Origin: an uncultured Roseibium sp. | GTDB taxonomy: Bacteria; Pseudomonadota; Alphaproteobacteria; Rhizobiales; Stappiaceae | Assembly (NCBI RefSeq): GCF_947496995.1 | Contig: NZ_CANMFD010000006.1 | Location: 62,001 to 126,000 of the forward strand | Direction: 5' to 3' | Length of the DNA: 64,000 nucleotides | Shown here: piece after piece, positions 44,155-52,533 of the stretch | How positions within the stretch are numbered: position 1 is the stretch's first letter | Layout of the letters: every line of letters starts with the position of its first letter | Program-made: the position numbers and the translations under genes | Notes under the pieces: model-generated | What the model was told of the DNA's origin: nothing | The model's input: only the letters and a program-made list of their open reading frames with translations | The model's database searches: none

Positions 44155-45792
44155 TTGCCGTTTTATCACCTTTACGAGATGAACCACGCAGTTATGGCAC
44201 CGTTCAGAGCTATGGCCGACATGACCAAGCTCTATTTTCAGAACCCGCTTAATCCATTGAGTCATACGGAGTACGGCCGTTCGGTTGCCGCGGGCTGCGA
44301 GGTGATGGAACGGACGACCCGGCGCTACGGCAAGCCGGAATTCGGCATCAAGGAAACGTCGGTCAGCGGTGTGCGTGTTCCGGTACATGAAGACATCGTC
44401 TGGAGCCGGCCGTTCTGCGACCTCATCCATTTTGAGCGCGGAGTGACCACGCGGCGCAACGATCCGAAAATCCTGATCGTGGCACCGATGTCCGGCCACT
44501 ACGCGACGCTGTTGCGCGGCACCGTCGAGGCGCTGCTGCCGAACGCGGATGTCTACATCACCGACTGGATCGATGCCCGCATGGTTCCGATCCAGGACGG
44601 CAAGTTCGATCTCGATGATTACATCGATTATATCATCTCGATGCTGCACTATCTGGGGCCAGATTCCCATGTGCTCGGCGTCTGCCAGCCGTCCGTTCCG
44701 GTGCTGGCCGCGGTTGCGGTGATGGAAGACCGGGACGACCCGTATGTTCCGTCAACCATGACACTGATGGGCGGACCGATCGACACGCGGGTCGCACCGA
44801 CGGCCGTCAACGATCTTGCGGTTTCCAAGGGCATCGAGTGGTTCAAGAACAACGTCATCATGAAGGTGCCCTTCCCTCATCCGGGCTTCATGCGAGACGT
44901 CTATCCGGGCTTCCTGCAGCTTTCCGGGTTCATGAGCATGAACCTCGACCGGCACGTCACCGCGCATCGGGACTTCTTCCAGCACCTCATCGAAGGCGAC
45001 GGCGACAGCGCGGAAAAGCATCGCGACTTCTACGACGAATATCTGGCGGTGATGGATCTGACCGCGGAATTTTACCTGCAGACCGTTGAATCCGTGTTCA
45101 TCGACCATTCCCTGCCGAACGGCACCATGACGCATAACGGCCGCCCGGTTGACTGCACGAAGATCCGGCGGACGGCACTGCTGACGGTGGAGGGCGAGAA
45201 GGACGACATCACTGGCCGTGGCCAGACGAAGGCGGCACTCGATCTTTGCACCAGCCTTCCGGATGATATGAAAACGCATTACGAGCAGCCGAATGTCGGC
45301 CACTACGGCGTCTTCAACGGTTCGCGCTGGCGTGCGGAAATTGCCCCGCGGGTGATGGACTTCATTCGCTCCAACCGCGCCGACACCCCGAAAAAAGCGC
45401 CGGCTGCACCTGCTGCCACACAGAAACCTGCCGCTTCGGCCGCCGCCGCGAAACCGGCTGCGCCAAAGGCTGCAAAGAAGCCGGCCACAGCGGCAACCGC
45501 CAGGAAGCCGGCGGCGGCCACCAAGACGAAGGCCCCTTCCAAAGGCGGTCCTCTGGAAAAAATTCTGCTCGTCAAGCCGGATGGCGTGGCCGACGACCTG
45601 AAAGCGATCAGCGGTGTCGGTCCGAAACTGGAATCCGCCCTGAACGAGGCCGGGATCTTCCACTACTGGCAAATCGCCTCGCTGACGTCGGAGCAAATCG
45701 ACGCGCTCGACAGCAAGCTTGATTTTCGCGGCCGCATTGCCCGCGACAAATGGATCGATCAGGCGCGCGAGTTGTCTGAAAAGGTGAGCTGA
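44155..45792 (+). CDS. phaZ: intracellular polyhydroxyalkanoate depolymerase with Ala/Lys/Pro linker and HhH tail
   Basis: PhaZ breaks down stored polyhydroxybutyrate at the granule surface. I start at a TTG (then 'PFYHLYEMNHAVMAPFRAMA'), because AAGGAG lies 8 bases upstream and homology begins there; 545 residues result. The catalytic domain (1 to about 405) has a Cys nucleophile at about 177 in 'LGVCQPSVPVLAAV', as in Ralstonia PhaZa1, and the late His in 'VGHYGVFNGSRW'. Residues about 408-473 are an Ala/Lys/Pro-rich linker. The last 70 residues hold a helix-hairpin-helix domain ('DDLKAISGVGPKLESALNEA') like the tails of NuoE and ribosomal L21 in Hyphomicrobiales. No other pha genes are nearby. 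Confidence 0.92.
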   Translation: MPFYHLYEMNHAVMAPFRAMADMTKLYFQNPLNPLSHTEYGRSVAAGCEVMERTTRRYGKPEFGIKETSVSGVRVPVHEDIVWSRPFCDLIHFERGVTTRRNDPKILIVAPMSGHYATLLRGTVEALLPNADVYITDWIDARMVPIQDGKFDLDDYIDYIISMLHYLGPDSHVLGVCQPSVPVLAAVAVMEDRDDPYVPSTMTLMGGPIDTRVAPTAVNDLAVSKGIEWFKNNVIMKVPFPHPGFMRDVYPGFLQLSGFMSMNLDRHVTAHRDFFQHLIEGDGDSAEKHRDFYDEYLAVMDLTAEFYLQTVESVFIDHSLPNGTMTHNGRPVDCTKIRRTALLTVEGEKDDITGRGQTKAALDLCTSLPDDMKTHYEQPNVGHYGVFNGSRWRAEIAPRVMDFIRSNRADTPKKAPAAPAATQKPAASAAAAKPAAPKAAKKPATAATARKPAAATKTKAPSKGGPLEKILLVKPDGVADDLKAISGVGPKLESALNEAGIFHYWQIASLTSEQIDALDSKLDFRGRIARDKWIDQARELSEKVS

Positions 45793-46036
45793 CGTCGGCA
45801 GAAACTGCTCACGGCTACCGAAGGATCTCCAACTTCAAGCGGTTGGAGGTCTGTCCGGCGGTTTTGAAGGCGTGAGTGCCCCTTGAGTCAACTCGGTATT
45901 CTCCGCTGACCATACGGAACACCTGTAACTTGCGACCAAAACACGTGTTTTCGACCTGCACACTGCGCCCGCTATTGATTCCGTCCCTGCCGCCCAATAC
46001 AAGTCCGGGCATGCAGCGTGGCCGGAGGTTTTAATC

Positions 46037-46729
46037 GTGCTCAATATTTTTATCGGTTTCGATACGCGGGAAGCGGTCGCCTATCATGTCTGCGTCAACA
46101 GTCTGACGCGGCTGTCGAGCGACGTTCTGGCGATTACGCCCCTCTCGCTCGGCAACCTGAAGACCTATGAGGAAACCCATTCGGACGGATCCAATCATTT
46201 CATCTACAGCCGTTTCCTGATCCCTCACCTGATGAATTACAACGGCTGGGCGCTGTTCATGGACGGCGACATGATCGTGCGGGACGACATTGCCAAGCTG
46301 TTCGCCATGCGCGACGAAAGCAAGGCGGTGATGTGCGTCCATCACGACTACAAGACCCGGCAGACCACCAAGTATCTCGGCTCGAAGAATGAAAATTATC
46401 CGCGCAAGAACTGGTCGAGTGTCGTCCTGTGGAACTGCGGTCACCCGGCAAACCGGACGGTGACACCCGAGTTCGTCACCAACGCCACCGGCGCCCAGCT
46501 GCACCGTTTTACCTGGCTTGAGGACGGTCTTGTCGGTGAACTGCCGATCGAGTGGAACTGGCTGCCGGATGAGTTCGGCGCCAATCCGGATGCCAAGCTT
46601 CTCCATTTCACGCTCGGTACGCCGTGTTTTCACGAATATGCCAATGCGCCGATGGCGGCGGAATGGCACCGGGAAAAGCTCTTGGCGAATTATTCCTCCC
46701 AGCACGTGATTGACGGCCCCTTCGACTGA
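46037..46729 (+). CDS. glycosyltransferase-like protein (GT8-type fold)
   Basis: A 230-residue soluble protein starting at GTG ('MLNIFIGFDTREAVAYHVC'). 'GWALFMDGDMIVRDDI' provides a DxD metal motif with the hydrophobic run expected in GT-A enzymes, and 'VMCVHHDY' and 'LLHFTLGTPCF' resemble GT8-like families. It would act on a sugar nucleotide; donor and acceptor are unknown. It stands alone, with 244 bases of non-coding DNA before it. A stem-loop with a T-run follows its stop. Confidence 0.75.
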   Translation: MLNIFIGFDTREAVAYHVCVNSLTRLSSDVLAITPLSLGNLKTYEETHSDGSNHFIYSRFLIPHLMNYNGWALFMDGDMIVRDDIAKLFAMRDESKAVMCVHHDYKTRQTTKYLGSKNENYPRKNWSSVVLWNCGHPANRTVTPEFVTNATGAQLHRFTWLEDGLVGELPIEWNWLPDEFGANPDAKLLHFTLGTPCFHEYANAPMAAEWHREKLLANYSSQHVIDGPFD

Positions 46730-46762
46730 AGGCCGTTTTTCGTTAAAAATACAAAGGGTTAA

Positions 46763-46795
46763 GCCCGATTGGAAAGGTGTTCCATTGGGCTTTTC
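46763..46795 (+). terminator. terminator-like stem-loop after the GT8-like gene
   Basis: GCCCGATTGGAA and TTCCATTGGGC pair with one bulge and mismatch around AGGTG, and run into TTTTCC. It is 34 bases beyond the stop. The stem is imperfect, so the call is moderate. Confidence 0.6.
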
Positions 46796-46879
46796 CATAT
46801 CTTCTGCCGCCGTTCATCCAGTCACGAATCCTTGAAGCTTCGAAGGTTAATCCCCACCTGAAGATCGTGGATGTCATAA

Positions 46880-47320
46880 ATGGATAGGACAATGTCAACA
46901 ACCAAAAGTTGCATGATCAAGCCTGCCTGGACGCCGGCGACCATCGGTCTGATGGTGCTGGGGTTCGTGGTGTTCTGGCCTCTTGGCCTTGCCATGCTCG
47001 CCTACATTCTCTGGGGTGACCGCTTCGAGGGGATGTTCCGTGATGCAAAGGATCAGTGGCGGGGCAGCCCGCTGAAGGGAGCATTTGATCAGATGTCAAA
47101 TACGACTGGCTATGCCCGCACCGGCAACGTCGCGTTCGACGATTATCGCGAACGCGAATTCAAGCGTCTCGAGGAAGAACGCGCGAAGCTCGACGCAATG
47201 CGCGCTGATTTCGACGATTTCCTTCGGGAGCTGCGCCGGGCACGCGATCAGGAAGAATTCGACCGCTTCATGTCCGACCACGGCCGCAAGGCAGGTGGGA
47301 CGGACGCAGCACCGATCTGA
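46880..47320 (+). CDS. DUF2852 domain membrane protein
   Basis: A 146-residue protein with one hydrophobic hairpin or helix near the N-terminus ('TIGLMVLGFVVFWPLGLAMLAYILWGDRF') and a charged coiled-coil C-terminal half ('DYREREFKRLEEERAKLDAM'). This is the DUF2852 layout, a small alphaproteobacterial family with no known function. The start is uncertain: ATGs at 46880, 46892 and 46913 are all possible. A GC-rich terminator follows. Confidence 0.85.
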   Translation: MDRTMSTTKSCMIKPAWTPATIGLMVLGFVVFWPLGLAMLAYILWGDRFEGMFRDAKDQWRGSPLKGAFDQMSNTTGYARTGNVAFDDYREREFKRLEEERAKLDAMRADFDDFLRELRRARDQEEFDRFMSDHGRKAGGTDAAPI

Positions 47321-47372
47321 TCCTTTTCCCCGATTCCGGCCTCAGTCCCCCTCCGAGGCCGGCATGACCGAG

Positions 47373-47400
47373 AGCGGCGCCCCGAAAGGCGCCGCTTTCG
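47373..47400 (+). terminator. intrinsic terminator after the DUF2852 gene
   Basis: AGCGGCGCC and GGCGCCGCT form a perfect 9-bp stem with loop CCGAAA, followed by TTTCGT. It lies 53 bases after the stop. The T-run is short. Confidence 0.7.
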
Positions 47401-47467
47401 TCCGTTTATCGGTCGGGTATTTTCAACTAGAGTCCATTGACTTGATTCGTTCGGACACCCGCTGTTC

Positions 47468-48205
47468 ATGCTGCTACGCCCCGGCAAAAACAAACTGCCA
47501 GATCATATTGAAATCGAGACGGACACCAGTGCGGTGCGCATCCGGCTGCGGGCCAATCCGAGGGCGCAGCGGTATCTGCTCCGCCTGCCTGCGGACAGGT
47601 CAGGTCCCGTCCTCACCGTACCGCGAGGCGGCAACCTGGCGCGCGCGGAACGCTTCGCCCGCCAGCATATCGACTGGCTGATCGAGCGTTTGCAGGACCG
47701 GTCGGACCATGTGTCCTTTCAGCCGGGCGACATCGTGCCTCTGCGCGGTGAGGGTCATGTCATCGTCCCGACGGGAAAGCTGAGAGGGCTGATAGCGACA
47801 GGCCGTACCGAAGACGGGGACCCGGCTCTCTTCGTGCCCGGTGCCGATGATCACATTCCGCGCAAGGTGACCGCCTGGCTCAAGGCACAGGCGCGCGCTG
47901 ACCTGAGCCTTCGCGCCGGTCTCCACGCCGGAACGATCGGCAGCAGGATCGCCGCGATCAGCGTCCGCGACACCAAGAGCCGCTGGGGTTCCTGCGCCTC
48001 CAACGGACGGCTTTCCTTCTCCTGGCGGCTGATCCTCGCCCCTCCCGACATTCTGGATTATGTCGCCGCTCACGAAGTGGCGCACCTGAAGGAAATGAAC
48101 CATTCCGCCCGGTTCTGGCGGCTCTGCGAACAGCTGGCGCCCCAGACGCCGCAGGCCCGGGTCTGGCTGAAGGAAAATGGCCTTCACCTGCACGGATACG
48201 GCTGA
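47468..48205 (+). CDS. YgjP/SprT-like M48-type metallopeptidase (DUF45)
   Basis: A 245-residue protein of the YgjP (DUF45) family. The zinc site HExxH with a third His is in 'AAHEVAHLKEMNHSARFW'. Upstream, 'SRWGSCASNGRLSFSWRLIL' is the other hallmark block of the family. The N-terminal half is beta-rich ('AVRIRLRANPRAQRYLLRLP'). It is a putative cytoplasmic zinc protease; YgjP-type proteins have been linked to nucleotide-related phosphatase activity, so the peptidase label is provisional. Confidence 0.88.
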   Translation: MLLRPGKNKLPDHIEIETDTSAVRIRLRANPRAQRYLLRLPADRSGPVLTVPRGGNLARAERFARQHIDWLIERLQDRSDHVSFQPGDIVPLRGEGHVIVPTGKLRGLIATGRTEDGDPALFVPGADDHIPRKVTAWLKAQARADLSLRAGLHAGTIGSRIAAISVRDTKSRWGSCASNGRLSFSWRLILAPPDILDYVAAHEVAHLKEMNHSARFWRLCEQLAPQTPQARVWLKENGLHLHGYG

Positions 48206-48264
48206 AAAGCGGTTGCAAATTCCGTCAAATGTGCTTCGTTTCCTCCATGGGAATGGGGAAAATC

Positions 48265-48699
48265 ATGCAAATTTTCAAGAAATTCGGCGTCAAAGCACTG
48301 ATCCTGCCGTTTCTGGCGGGTCTGGCGATGTTGCCGGCGGGAACGGCTGCGGCTGATAGCTGCTGGAACCACAACGGTTCGATCATGCGCCTGCAGGCCC
48401 AGGGAAACCAGCGCTGGCTCTCTTATGAAATTCCGAGGAATGTTCTGCGCAACGCCGGTGTGCAACCCGGCACGCTGCTGTTCAACGGGGTCAAGCAGGG
48501 CAACTGGTATTCCGGCACGGCGCGGGTGTTTTCCAAATTCTGCCCGGGCAATCCGCTCGAATATTTCGTCGAAGGTCCGGTGCGCGGCGATCAACTCCAG
48601 GTCACGGTAACCGGAACGCGCGAAGTCTTCCAGCAGTGCCGTCCGACCGGGCGCTACGTCACAGACACCCTGGTCTTCACCTACAGCCACGACTGCTGA
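48265..48699 (+). CDS. small exported protein of unknown function
   Basis: 144 residues from the start 'MQIFKKFGVKALILPFLAGL', which gives a good signal peptide cleaved after 'GTAAA'. The track start at 48229 adds 12 residues. The mature domain has four cysteines ('DSCWNHNG', 'KFCPGN', 'QQCRPT', 'SHDC'), enough for two disulfides, and is beta-rich. I recognise no family. It ends at a perfect 17-bp stem-loop shared with the convergent PBP gene. Confidence 0.75.
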   Translation: MQIFKKFGVKALILPFLAGLAMLPAGTAAADSCWNHNGSIMRLQAQGNQRWLSYEIPRNVLRNAGVQPGTLLFNGVKQGNWYSGTARVFSKFCPGNPLEYFVEGPVRGDQLQVTVTGTREVFQQCRPTGRYVTDTLVFTYSHDC

Positions 48700-48705
48700 T
48701 GGTCG

Positions 48706-48760
48706 CAAAGGCGTTTCAGCGGGAGAGGGTATCCTTCTTCCGCTGAAACGCCTTTGTTTT
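48706..48760. terminator. bidirectional terminator with a perfect 17-bp stem
   Basis: CAAAGGCGTTTCAGCGG and CCGCTGAAACGCCTTTG are exact inverse complements with a 17-base loop, followed by TTTT on the plus strand. It fills the gap between two convergent genes and probably stops both. The stem abuts the PBP stop codon. Confidence 0.85.
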
Positions 48761-51026
48761 ACCCGCCGCCGAAGAGATTGCGCAGGAGGTTGAGAGGACC
48801 CTTGCGCTCGTTGTTCTCCCCACCGCCGACCGGTGATGGCGGGATCGGTTCGCTGCCGGACCCGACGGATTGGGAAGGCACCGGCTTTTGCGGAGCCGCA
48901 ACGGTTGCCGGCAGGTTCGGGACACCGGGAAGGTCCGCAACGGGAAGGCCCTGATGGGCCACATCCATCACTTCTTTCCAGACACCTGCAGGAAGCCCGC
49001 CGCCCGTGACCTTTTTCATCGGGGAATTGTTGTCGTTGCCGAACCAGACCGCCGTGGTCAGATTGCCCGTATAGCCGATGAACCAGGCGTCCCGGAAATC
49101 CTGCGTGGTGCCGGTCTTTCCTCCGGCGGGCCGCCCGCTGTCCAGCCGGGCCTTGCGGCCGGTGCCTGTCAGCAGCGTTTCCGAAAGCATCAGGTTCATG
49201 TTGCCGATCATCTGACGGTCGACCACCCGGCCGCGGCCGTCGCCGGAGCGCGAATAGAGCGTCTTGCCGTCGATGCTTTTGATCCGCCGAATGATATGCG
49301 GCAGCACGCCATAGCCGCCGTTGGAAAACGGTACATAGGCGGCAGCGATTTCCAGCGGAGTGACCTCGGACGTTCCAAGCGCCAGGGACAGGTTCCTGTT
49401 CATGTCCGACTCGATACCGAGCCGCCGGGCGGTTTTCGCAACGGTCCCCGCCCCAACTTCGTGGGCAAGCTGCACCGCGACCGTGTTCAGCGAGAGGCTT
49501 AGCGCTCGGGTAAGCGTCACCGGGCCGTAGTGTTCCTTGGTGTAGTTCTTCGGCGACCAGCCGCCGATGGTGATCGGCTGGTCCTGGCGGACAGTCTGCG
49601 GGGCCATGCCGTTCTCCAGCGCTGACAGATAGACGAACGGCTTGAAGGCCGAGCCGGGCTGGCGCTTGGCATAGACGGCGCGGTTGAACTGGCTCTTGGA
49701 ATAGTCGCCGCCGCCCACCAGCGCCTTGACGGCCCCTGCCGTGTCCAGCGTGACCACCGCACCCTGGGTGACGGCGTAGGCTTCCCTGTTTTCCTTGAGC
49801 GCGGCGCGCAGCGCCTTCTCCGCGGCCTGTTGCATGACCGGGTCGATGGTGGTGTCGACGACGATGTCGGTTTCTATCGAGCCGATGAAATGCGGCAGGA
49901 CGTCCATGACCCAGTCGGCGGCATAATTCTCGCTGGCGGTTGTGTAGCGGCGCACCACCTTGGCGGGCGCCGCGATAGCGTTCTTCGCTTCGTCAGAGTT
50001 GATGTAGCCTTCCTCGTGCATCGCCGCCAGGACGAGCTGGGCGCGGTCTTCGGCGAGATCCGGATTGCGTGCCGGAGAATAGCGGGACGGGGCCTTCAGC
50101 AGGCCGGCGATGGTGGCCGCTTCCGCGATTGTCAGCAACCGCGCCGATTTTCCGAAATAGCGCCGGGCCGCCGCGTCAACACCATAGGCGCCAGACCCGA
50201 GATAGACCCGGTTCAGATACATTTCCAGGATTTCGTCCTTGGAATATTCCGCTTCCAGCCAGAAGGCGAGCACCAGTTCCTGGATTTTCCGCCTGATGGT
50301 GCGATTCGGTTCAAGGAACAGGTTCTTCGCCAGCTGCTGGGTGAGCGTCGATCCGCCCTGTGACAGCCGCCTTGCCGTCAGGTTGGTGTAAACCGCGCGC
50401 ATCAACCCGATCGGATCGACACCGAAATGCGACCGGAACCGCCGGTCCTCGATCGAGATGACGGCATTCGGCAGGTAAGGCGGCAACTGTTCCAGACGGA
50501 CCGCTTCACCGCCCGTGTCGCCCCGGTTTGCAATGAGCTGGCCGTTGGCCGCGACGATTTTCACATTCGGTGGGCGGGCGGGCACCTGCCATTCGGACGT
50601 CGGCGGAAGATAGGCTGCGTAATAGCCGACGATGCAGACGACGACGACGACGCCCCAGATGCCCAGAACCGCGCTCCAGTAGAGGCTGCGTTTGAAAAAT
50701 CGGCCAAGCGCGGCCGGGACGAAAACGCGGCTTTTCCGTTTCTGGCTGCGCCGTTTTGCGCCGGAGCGGCTTCCCTGACGGGCGCGCGGCGCGTTTTTCG
50801 CCTTCGCGGACTTCGCCTTGGCCGGTCTTTTGGCGGTCGGTTTCTTGGTAGCGGGTTTCTTCGCACCGCCGGATGCTGCGGCTTTGCGGGGTTTCTTCTT
50901 GGACGGTGCCTTTGCTGCGGGCGCAGCCGGTCTGTCCTGCGGGCTGAGGCGCAGGTCAAGCAGGCTACTGCCAGAGTCTCCGAATGTCGGCTCAATCCGC
51001 GCCTGGCGTTTCGCCCGTTGCGCCAT
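48759..51026 (-). CDS. class A penicillin-binding protein (transglycosylase/transpeptidase)
   Basis: A 755-residue bifunctional peptidoglycan synthase. Residues 1-105 are a cytoplasmic tail; about 33-98 are very rich in Lys, Ala and Pro ('KKPATKKPTAKRPAKAKSAK'). One transmembrane helix follows ('SAVLGIWGVVVVVCIVGYYA'). The GT51 domain has the catalytic Glu in 'ISIEDRRFRSHFGVD' and 'GGSTLTQQLAKNLFL'. The transpeptidase domain has SxxK ('PGSAFKPF'), SxN ('SLSLNTVAV') and KTG ('GGKTGTTQDF'). The C-terminus is Pro-rich. PBP1a/1b assignment is not safe, so no symbol is given. Confidence 0.93.
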   Translation of the reverse strand: MAQRAKRQARIEPTFGDSGSSLLDLRLSPQDRPAAPAAKAPSKKKPRKAAASGGAKKPATKKPTAKRPAKAKSAKAKNAPRARQGSRSGAKRRSQKRKSRVFVPAALGRFFKRSLYWSAVLGIWGVVVVVCIVGYYAAYLPPTSEWQVPARPPNVKIVAANGQLIANRGDTGGEAVRLEQLPPYLPNAVISIEDRRFRSHFGVDPIGLMRAVYTNLTARRLSQGGSTLTQQLAKNLFLEPNRTIRRKIQELVLAFWLEAEYSKDEILEMYLNRVYLGSGAYGVDAAARRYFGKSARLLTIAEAATIAGLLKAPSRYSPARNPDLAEDRAQLVLAAMHEEGYINSDEAKNAIAAPAKVVRRYTTASENYAADWVMDVLPHFIGSIETDIVVDTTIDPVMQQAAEKALRAALKENREAYAVTQGAVVTLDTAGAVKALVGGGDYSKSQFNRAVYAKRQPGSAFKPFVYLSALENGMAPQTVRQDQPITIGGWSPKNYTKEHYGPVTLTRALSLSLNTVAVQLAHEVGAGTVAKTARRLGIESDMNRNLSLALGTSEVTPLEIAAAYVPFSNGGYGVLPHIIRRIKSIDGKTLYSRSGDGRGRVVDRQMIGNMNLMLSETLLTGTGRKARLDSGRPAGGKTGTTQDFRDAWFIGYTGNLTTAVWFGNDNNSPMKKVTGGGLPAGVWKEVMDVAHQGLPVADLPGVPNLPATVAAPQKPVPSQSVGSGSEPIPPSPVGGGENNERKGPLNLLRNLFGGG

Positions 51027-51194
51027 AGATCATCCGTCCCGTACTTTTCCGGCAAATTGCCGAGTTCCCGGGAACGATCCTAGAATAGACCACTTTAAGG
51101 GGGTGTTAAGGCTAATGCGCTTTGGCGCCCCCGCTGTGCCATTTTGAAAATTTCCTGCAGCCAGGGATCTTTTTGCTCCATTAAGCGGGGACCG

Positions 51195-52142
51195 CTAGCT
51201 GGAATAGCGGCCTGCATCCGCGCCGTAATAGTTGACATAGCGCGTATTGAGTTCGGAGACGGGCATGATGATGAGCACATCGGTCGTACCGAACTGGTGG
51301 TCCACCACCGCGCCATCGCCGATAAAGGCACCGAGGCGCAGGTAACCCTTCACCAGCGGCGGCAGGGCGCGGAGCGCTTCCTTTGCGTTGATGGCATCCG
51401 CAGGCAGGCGGTTCATCTCCACATACCTGTCTCCCACGGCACGCACGCGCCATTCTTCCGGAGCGCGGGCATTATGGTGCAGGAAGGAGAGCTGGCCGGC
51501 AACCGCGTCCGGATTGGTGCCCTCGATGGAAGCGCAGCCGAGCATTACATCGATCTTGTGGCGCAGCACATAGGCCCAGATACCGTGCCACAGAAGCTCG
51601 ACGGTTTTCTTGTTGCGGTAGGGCTTTAGGACGCACGAACGCCCCAGCTCCATGAAGCGCTTGCCGGGATTGGCGTCGATCAGGGCCTGAATATTGTATT
51701 CGCCGGCGGTATAAAACCCGCCATGCCGGTCCGCGATCTCCTGACGCAGGATCCGGTAGGTGCCGACGATTGCCGGTTGGAGCCGGCCGAGCTTGTTGCG
51801 CTTCATCGAGGCATGGTCGAGGACAAGAAGATGATCGCAATAGGCATCGAAGGGATCGGCGTCCCTGCGTGTCGCCAGGGTATGCGCGTCCGCGATGGCT
51901 GACATTTCCTCGTAGAAAACATCGTAGCGGAGGCGCTGGGCCTTTTTGACTTCCTTGAAGTTGCGCGCCATGCGGACTTCCAGGCTGCCGATTCGGCCAA
52001 GGGTTTCACCGGTCTTGACCGGTGTGCGGATGGGATGAACCGGACGCGCCACGTTCGCCATGGCCGCACCGGACCTCATGACCGGCGTGAACCTGCGGAC
52101 CAGGTTCCTTGGAGAAAACAGCCCTTGCCGCATAATGGACAT
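51195..52142 (-). CDS. olsB: OlsB-like L-ornithine N(alpha)-acyltransferase
   Basis: OlsB transfers a 3-hydroxyacyl group from ACP to ornithine, making lyso-ornithine lipid, the first step to ornithine lipids in phosphate-limited membranes. The 315-residue GNAT-fold protein has 'RLRYDVFYEEMSA', 'DAYCDHLLVLD', 'FMELGRSCVLKPYRNKKTV' and 'LLWHGIWAYV', matching the OlsB/hemolysin-like acyltransferase family. The partner acyltransferase OlsA is not in the window. A Pho box was not identified upstream. The N-terminal 40 residues are poorly conserved and the start could be a little downstream. Confidence 0.87.
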   Translation of the reverse strand: MSIMRQGLFSPRNLVRRFTPVMRSGAAMANVARPVHPIRTPVKTGETLGRIGSLEVRMARNFKEVKKAQRLRYDVFYEEMSAIADAHTLATRRDADPFDAYCDHLLVLDHASMKRNKLGRLQPAIVGTYRILRQEIADRHGGFYTAGEYNIQALIDANPGKRFMELGRSCVLKPYRNKKTVELLWHGIWAYVLRHKIDVMLGCASIEGTNPDAVAGQLSFLHHNARAPEEWRVRAVGDRYVEMNRLPADAINAKEALRALPPLVKGYLRLGAFIGDGAVVDHQFGTTDVLIIMPVSELNTRYVNYYGADAGRYSS

Positions 52143-52533
52143 TCCACCCTCTTGATTCTGTCGGGCACACTTTCAGATCCCGCAGACGAGCGCCTGATCG
52201 ACCTGACGTATTGCCTCCTCCGGAATACTTGTCCCGATTCCGCTAAGTGTACGTCGATTCCGCCGTAGAACACAGTAATCCGACAACTGGATGACAATCG
52301 TCGCGATAGTCCGGAACTCTCCACCGGCGGAACGGCGGGAGCTTAGCTTAGTCTTCTGTGTTTGTGAAACGTGTCATCGGGATTTATGCCGCCACATCAC
52401 CGGATCGGGCGACCCGGTTCTGCCGGTCGCGGACAAGATGGAACAAGGCGGACAGGCGGCAAGCCGACGCGAAACGCACCGTCACGGCCCATTCGCCCAT
52501 TTGCCTTGGTACGCCTTGAGCGCACCTCATCAT
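52143..52533. other. 391-base intergenic region without supported genes
   Basis: It separates the hybrid kinase stop (52534) from the olsB start on the minus strand, so it includes the olsB promoter and the end of the kinase transcript. The long plus-strand ORF crossing it is a shadow of the kinase gene. I found no RNA gene, clear terminator or repeat. Confidence 0.5.
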
